A DNA stretch of 64,000 nucleotides from Chitinophaga vietnamensis (lineage in GTDB: Bacteria > Bacteroidota > Bacteroidia > Chitinophagales > Chitinophagaceae): the NCBI RefSeq assembly GCF_902167635.1, contig NZ_CABHMS010000006.1:248001-312000 (forward strand). The letters are read 5' to 3'. Under the pieces are notes generated by a model, which worked only from the letters and a program-made list of their open reading frames with translations, did not search any database and was not told the origin of the DNA. Shown here in pieces: positions 62,004 to 64,000 of this stretch (position 1 is the first letter of the stretch; each line of letters begins with the position of its first letter). A program made the position numbers and the translations under genes.

Positions 62004-64000
62004 TTAAAAATTAATTTCCAGTCCGGCGAACCATTTGGTGGCATATGGATATTTCACACCGTTGATACCGCGATCGTCCACTTCAGGATCGATACCGGAG
62101 AATTTGGTGAGCGTCCACAGGTTGTCGCCGCCAACCGAGATACGGGCGCCGCGGATGCGGGCGCGGTCGAGCCATGTTTTAGGCAGGCCGTAGCTCAGGT
62201 TCACATTTCTCAGGCGCAGGTAGCTGCCGTCTTCCAGGAAACGGGAAGATGGTTTGTGTGAGTTGTGGTTACCATCCAGCACATATTTAGGATGGGTGGC
62301 ATTGTCGCCGGGCTTCTGCCAGCGGCTCCAGCCTTTATCGAGCTGCATGAGGTTATACTGCGAGTAGGCGCCATCGTTATCCATCAGCTCACGGTTGCTG
62401 TTATACACTTTATTACCGGAAACGAATGCGAAGAAGGCAGACAGCTGCCAGTTCTTGTAAGAGAAGGCATTGCGGATACCGCCAAAAAATTTAGGCGTAG
62501 CAGTACCTACGATCTGCAAGGTAGCTTTGTTATAGTTGTTGGTGGCAGTACGTACTTCTTTGCCATTGGCATCGGTGGTAACCTGCTCCCACAGCGGATC
62601 GCCGTTAGCCGGGTCTACGCCTAACCATTTACGCATGTAGAAGCTGCGCATATCTTGTCCCACCTGTAATTTGTAATAACCACTGGCAGGATCGGTGATA
62701 GAATTTTGATCACCGTAGAGAGAGGTGATACGGTTTTTGTTGAAACCGATGTTGAAATCGGTGCTCCATTTAAATGCTCCTACGAGATTATCAGTGCTCA
62801 GGTTGATCTCAATACCCTTGTTACGCACGGTGCCTACGTTCATCGGAATGAAGGCGTAGCCTACGGTGGCGGGCAAGGGTACGTTGAACAGCAGGCCTTT
62901 GTTATCTTTCTGGTATAACTCTACTGTCAGGTTAATCCTGTTGAATAAACCGAGATCGATACCGAAGTTGGTGTTATAGGCTTTTTCCCATGACAGGTCA
63001 GGAACGCCCACGCGCAGCGGATAGGCGCTGGGAACGCCATTGTATTGCACATTGGCATAGTATTGCGCAATCGCCAGGTAGTCGATGATATCGGCATTAC
63101 CGGTGGTACCGTAACTCAGTCTCAGTTTCAGGTTGGAGATCGCTTTGATCTGTTTGATGAAAGCCTCTTCTGATGCGGCCCAGGAAGCGCCGAATGCAAA
63201 GAAATCGCCAAACTGTTTGTTCATACCAAACCTGGAAGAACCATCTCTTCTAAAAGAAGACGTGAAATAATATTTGTAATTGTAGTTATAGTTGGCTTGT
63301 ACAAAATAGGAATTGAACACCCGTTCTATCTTGTTACCACCAATGCCTACCGGTGCAGCGGTTACATCGAGTACATCTTTACCGGGCAGGATACCTTTAC
63401 CTTTTGCATAGATGTTATTCAGATTGGATGTCTGGAATTCCGCGCCCAGCAAGCCATCCAGGTGATGTACCTTATTGAAGGTATATCTTGCGCGCAGCAG
63501 GTTGGAACTGATGTAGGAGGCAGAATCTGCGTAGCCGTTGTAGAGGTTACCGAGATCATCGCCGCCGGAAGATGTTCTCACATCGCCGTTATATTCTTCA
63601 CGGTCGTGATAGTACTGCGCGCGGTTGGTGGTGCTGAACGTTAACCATTTGGTGATGTCGTATTCCAGTTTCAGCAAGCCTTCGAGCGATTGACGCTGGT
63701 GTTTGTCGTAGTTATATTGTTGATCGTAGAGGAAGTTGCTCGGGTCTCTGTTATACCACACAGCAGCTTTCTGCGGGTTTACCGGGCGGCCTTGCGCATC
63801 GTAGGGATTATCCCATGGCATGTTGGTATACACTTGGTACAGCGATCCGTTGGAATTATCGTGGTCGTTCTGTTGTACGCCGGCGAAGTTGGCGCTCAGG
63901 CGGAAACGCTCGTTGATATTATGGTCGATGTTCAGGCGTACGCTGTAACGCTCAACGCCGGTACCTCTTACGATGCCATCTTCTTTATAATAGTTACCGC
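62004..64000 (-). CDS. SusC/RagA-family TonB-linked transporter, 5' part outside window
   Basis: The frame is open to the window edge; about 665 residues of the barrel are visible. It includes GSSRFGMNKQFGDFFAFGASWAASEEAFIK, ISNLKLRLSYGTTGNADI, FNIGFNKNRITSLYGDQNS, GVDPANGDPLWEQV and the final AGLEINF with the terminal Phe. The SusC-specific plug and N-terminal domain lie upstream of the window. It forms the SusC part of a locus with the SusD gene and the glycosidase. Confidence 0.95.
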   Translation of the reverse strand, partial: GNYYKEDGIVRGTGVERYSVRLNIDHNINERFRLSANFAGVQQNDHDNSNGSLYQVYTNMPWDNPYDAQGRPVNPQKAAVWYNRDPSNFLYDQQYNYDKHQRQSLEGLLKLEYDITKWLTFSTTNRAQYYHDREEYNGDVRTSSGGDDLGNLYNGYADSASYISSNLLRARYTFNKVHHLDGLLGAEFQTSNLNNIYAKGKGILPGKDVLDVTAAPVGIGGNKIERVFNSYFVQANYNYNYKYYFTSSFRRDGSSRFGMNKQFGDFFAFGASWAASEEAFIKQIKAISNLKLRLSYGTTGNADIIDYLAIAQYYANVQYNGVPSAYPLRVGVPDLSWEKAYNTNFGIDLGLFNRINLTVELYQKDNKGLLFNVPLPATVGYAFIPMNVGTVRNKGIEINLSTDNLVGAFKWSTDFNIGFNKNRITSLYGDQNSITDPASGYYKLQVGQDMRSFYMRKWLGVDPANGDPLWEQVTTDANGKEVRTATNNYNKATLQIVGTATPKFFGGIRNAFSYKNWQLSAFFAFVSGNKVYNSNRELMDNDGAYSQYNLMQLDKGWSRWQKPGDNATHPKYVLDGNHNSHKPSSRFLEDGSYLRLRNVNLSYGLPKTWLDRARIRGARISVGGDNLWTLTKFSGIDPEVDDRGINGVKYPYATKWFAGLEINF

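Overview
The window is a 64 kb piece of a Bacteroidota chromosome, most likely family Chitinophagaceae and Chitinophaga-like. The basis is two SusC/SusD pairs, the long two-domain form of IspG, a split two-gene methionine synthase, Bacteroidota -7 promoter boxes (TAnnTTTG), very few Shine-Dalgarno sites, a BatC-type aerotolerance protein and many lipoproteins. Genes lie on both strands and nothing looks like a prophage, IS element, CRISPR array, rRNA or tRNA. Most of the content is chromosomal housekeeping mixed with accessory envelope and carbohydrate functions.

Layout. 1-2.1 kb: the end of batC, an AraC regulator and a peptide deformylase. 2.3-9.2 kb (minus): an AraC regulator followed by a complete tripartite RND efflux operon (TolC-like protein, RND pump, adaptor). 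9.3-11.7 kb: ispG and a small secreted Ala/Lys-rich protein with 11-residue repeats. 11.8-15.3 kb: a compact sulfur-type cluster of diheme TsdA-like cytochrome, exported DsrE-like protein and exported oxyanion-type binding protein, then a LysR regulator. 15.3-24 kb: acetyltransferases, an MBL-fold hydrolase, a TonB-dependent receptor, a sigma factor with two tandem anti-sigma-like paralogues, and an LpxR-like protein. 24-29.4 kb: a UvrD-type helicase fused to a Cys-clustered nuclease, an Ig-like lipoprotein and recR. 29.5-34 kb: the metH pair behind a candidate SAM-II riboswitch. 34-41.8 kb: xth, HU, bTHX, pdxH, pyrH, and the rplM-rpsI-rpsB-tsf translation cluster. 42-46.5 kb: a SusC/SusD pair without an enzyme. 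46.7-54.2 kb: zinc peptidase, radA, comF, glutathione peroxidase, holB and ricT. 54.2-57.3 kb: methyltransferase, nucleoid-associated protein and an SMP-30-like protein. 57.4-64 kb: a polysaccharide-utilisation-type locus (SusC, SusD, DUF6067-like glycosidase), cut by the window end.

The most unusual structure is a family of six long intergenic palindromes built from tandem 8-bp words of the form ATTTNNNN (at about 14.3, 28.7, 29.4, 36.0, 57.3 and 60.4 kb). They abut or overlap stop codons, and their two arms often differ by one whole octamer. A seventh palindrome, between rpsB and tsf, uses a 7-bp word instead. Other points of interest are the SAM-II-like pseudoknot before metH, the in-frame split of metH, an RGG-like tail on ribosomal protein S2, a sigma/anti-sigma triad whose three genes all appear to start at TTG, and the TsdA/DsrE/binding-protein cluster. 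All functional assignments come from reading motifs by eye; no database search was run.
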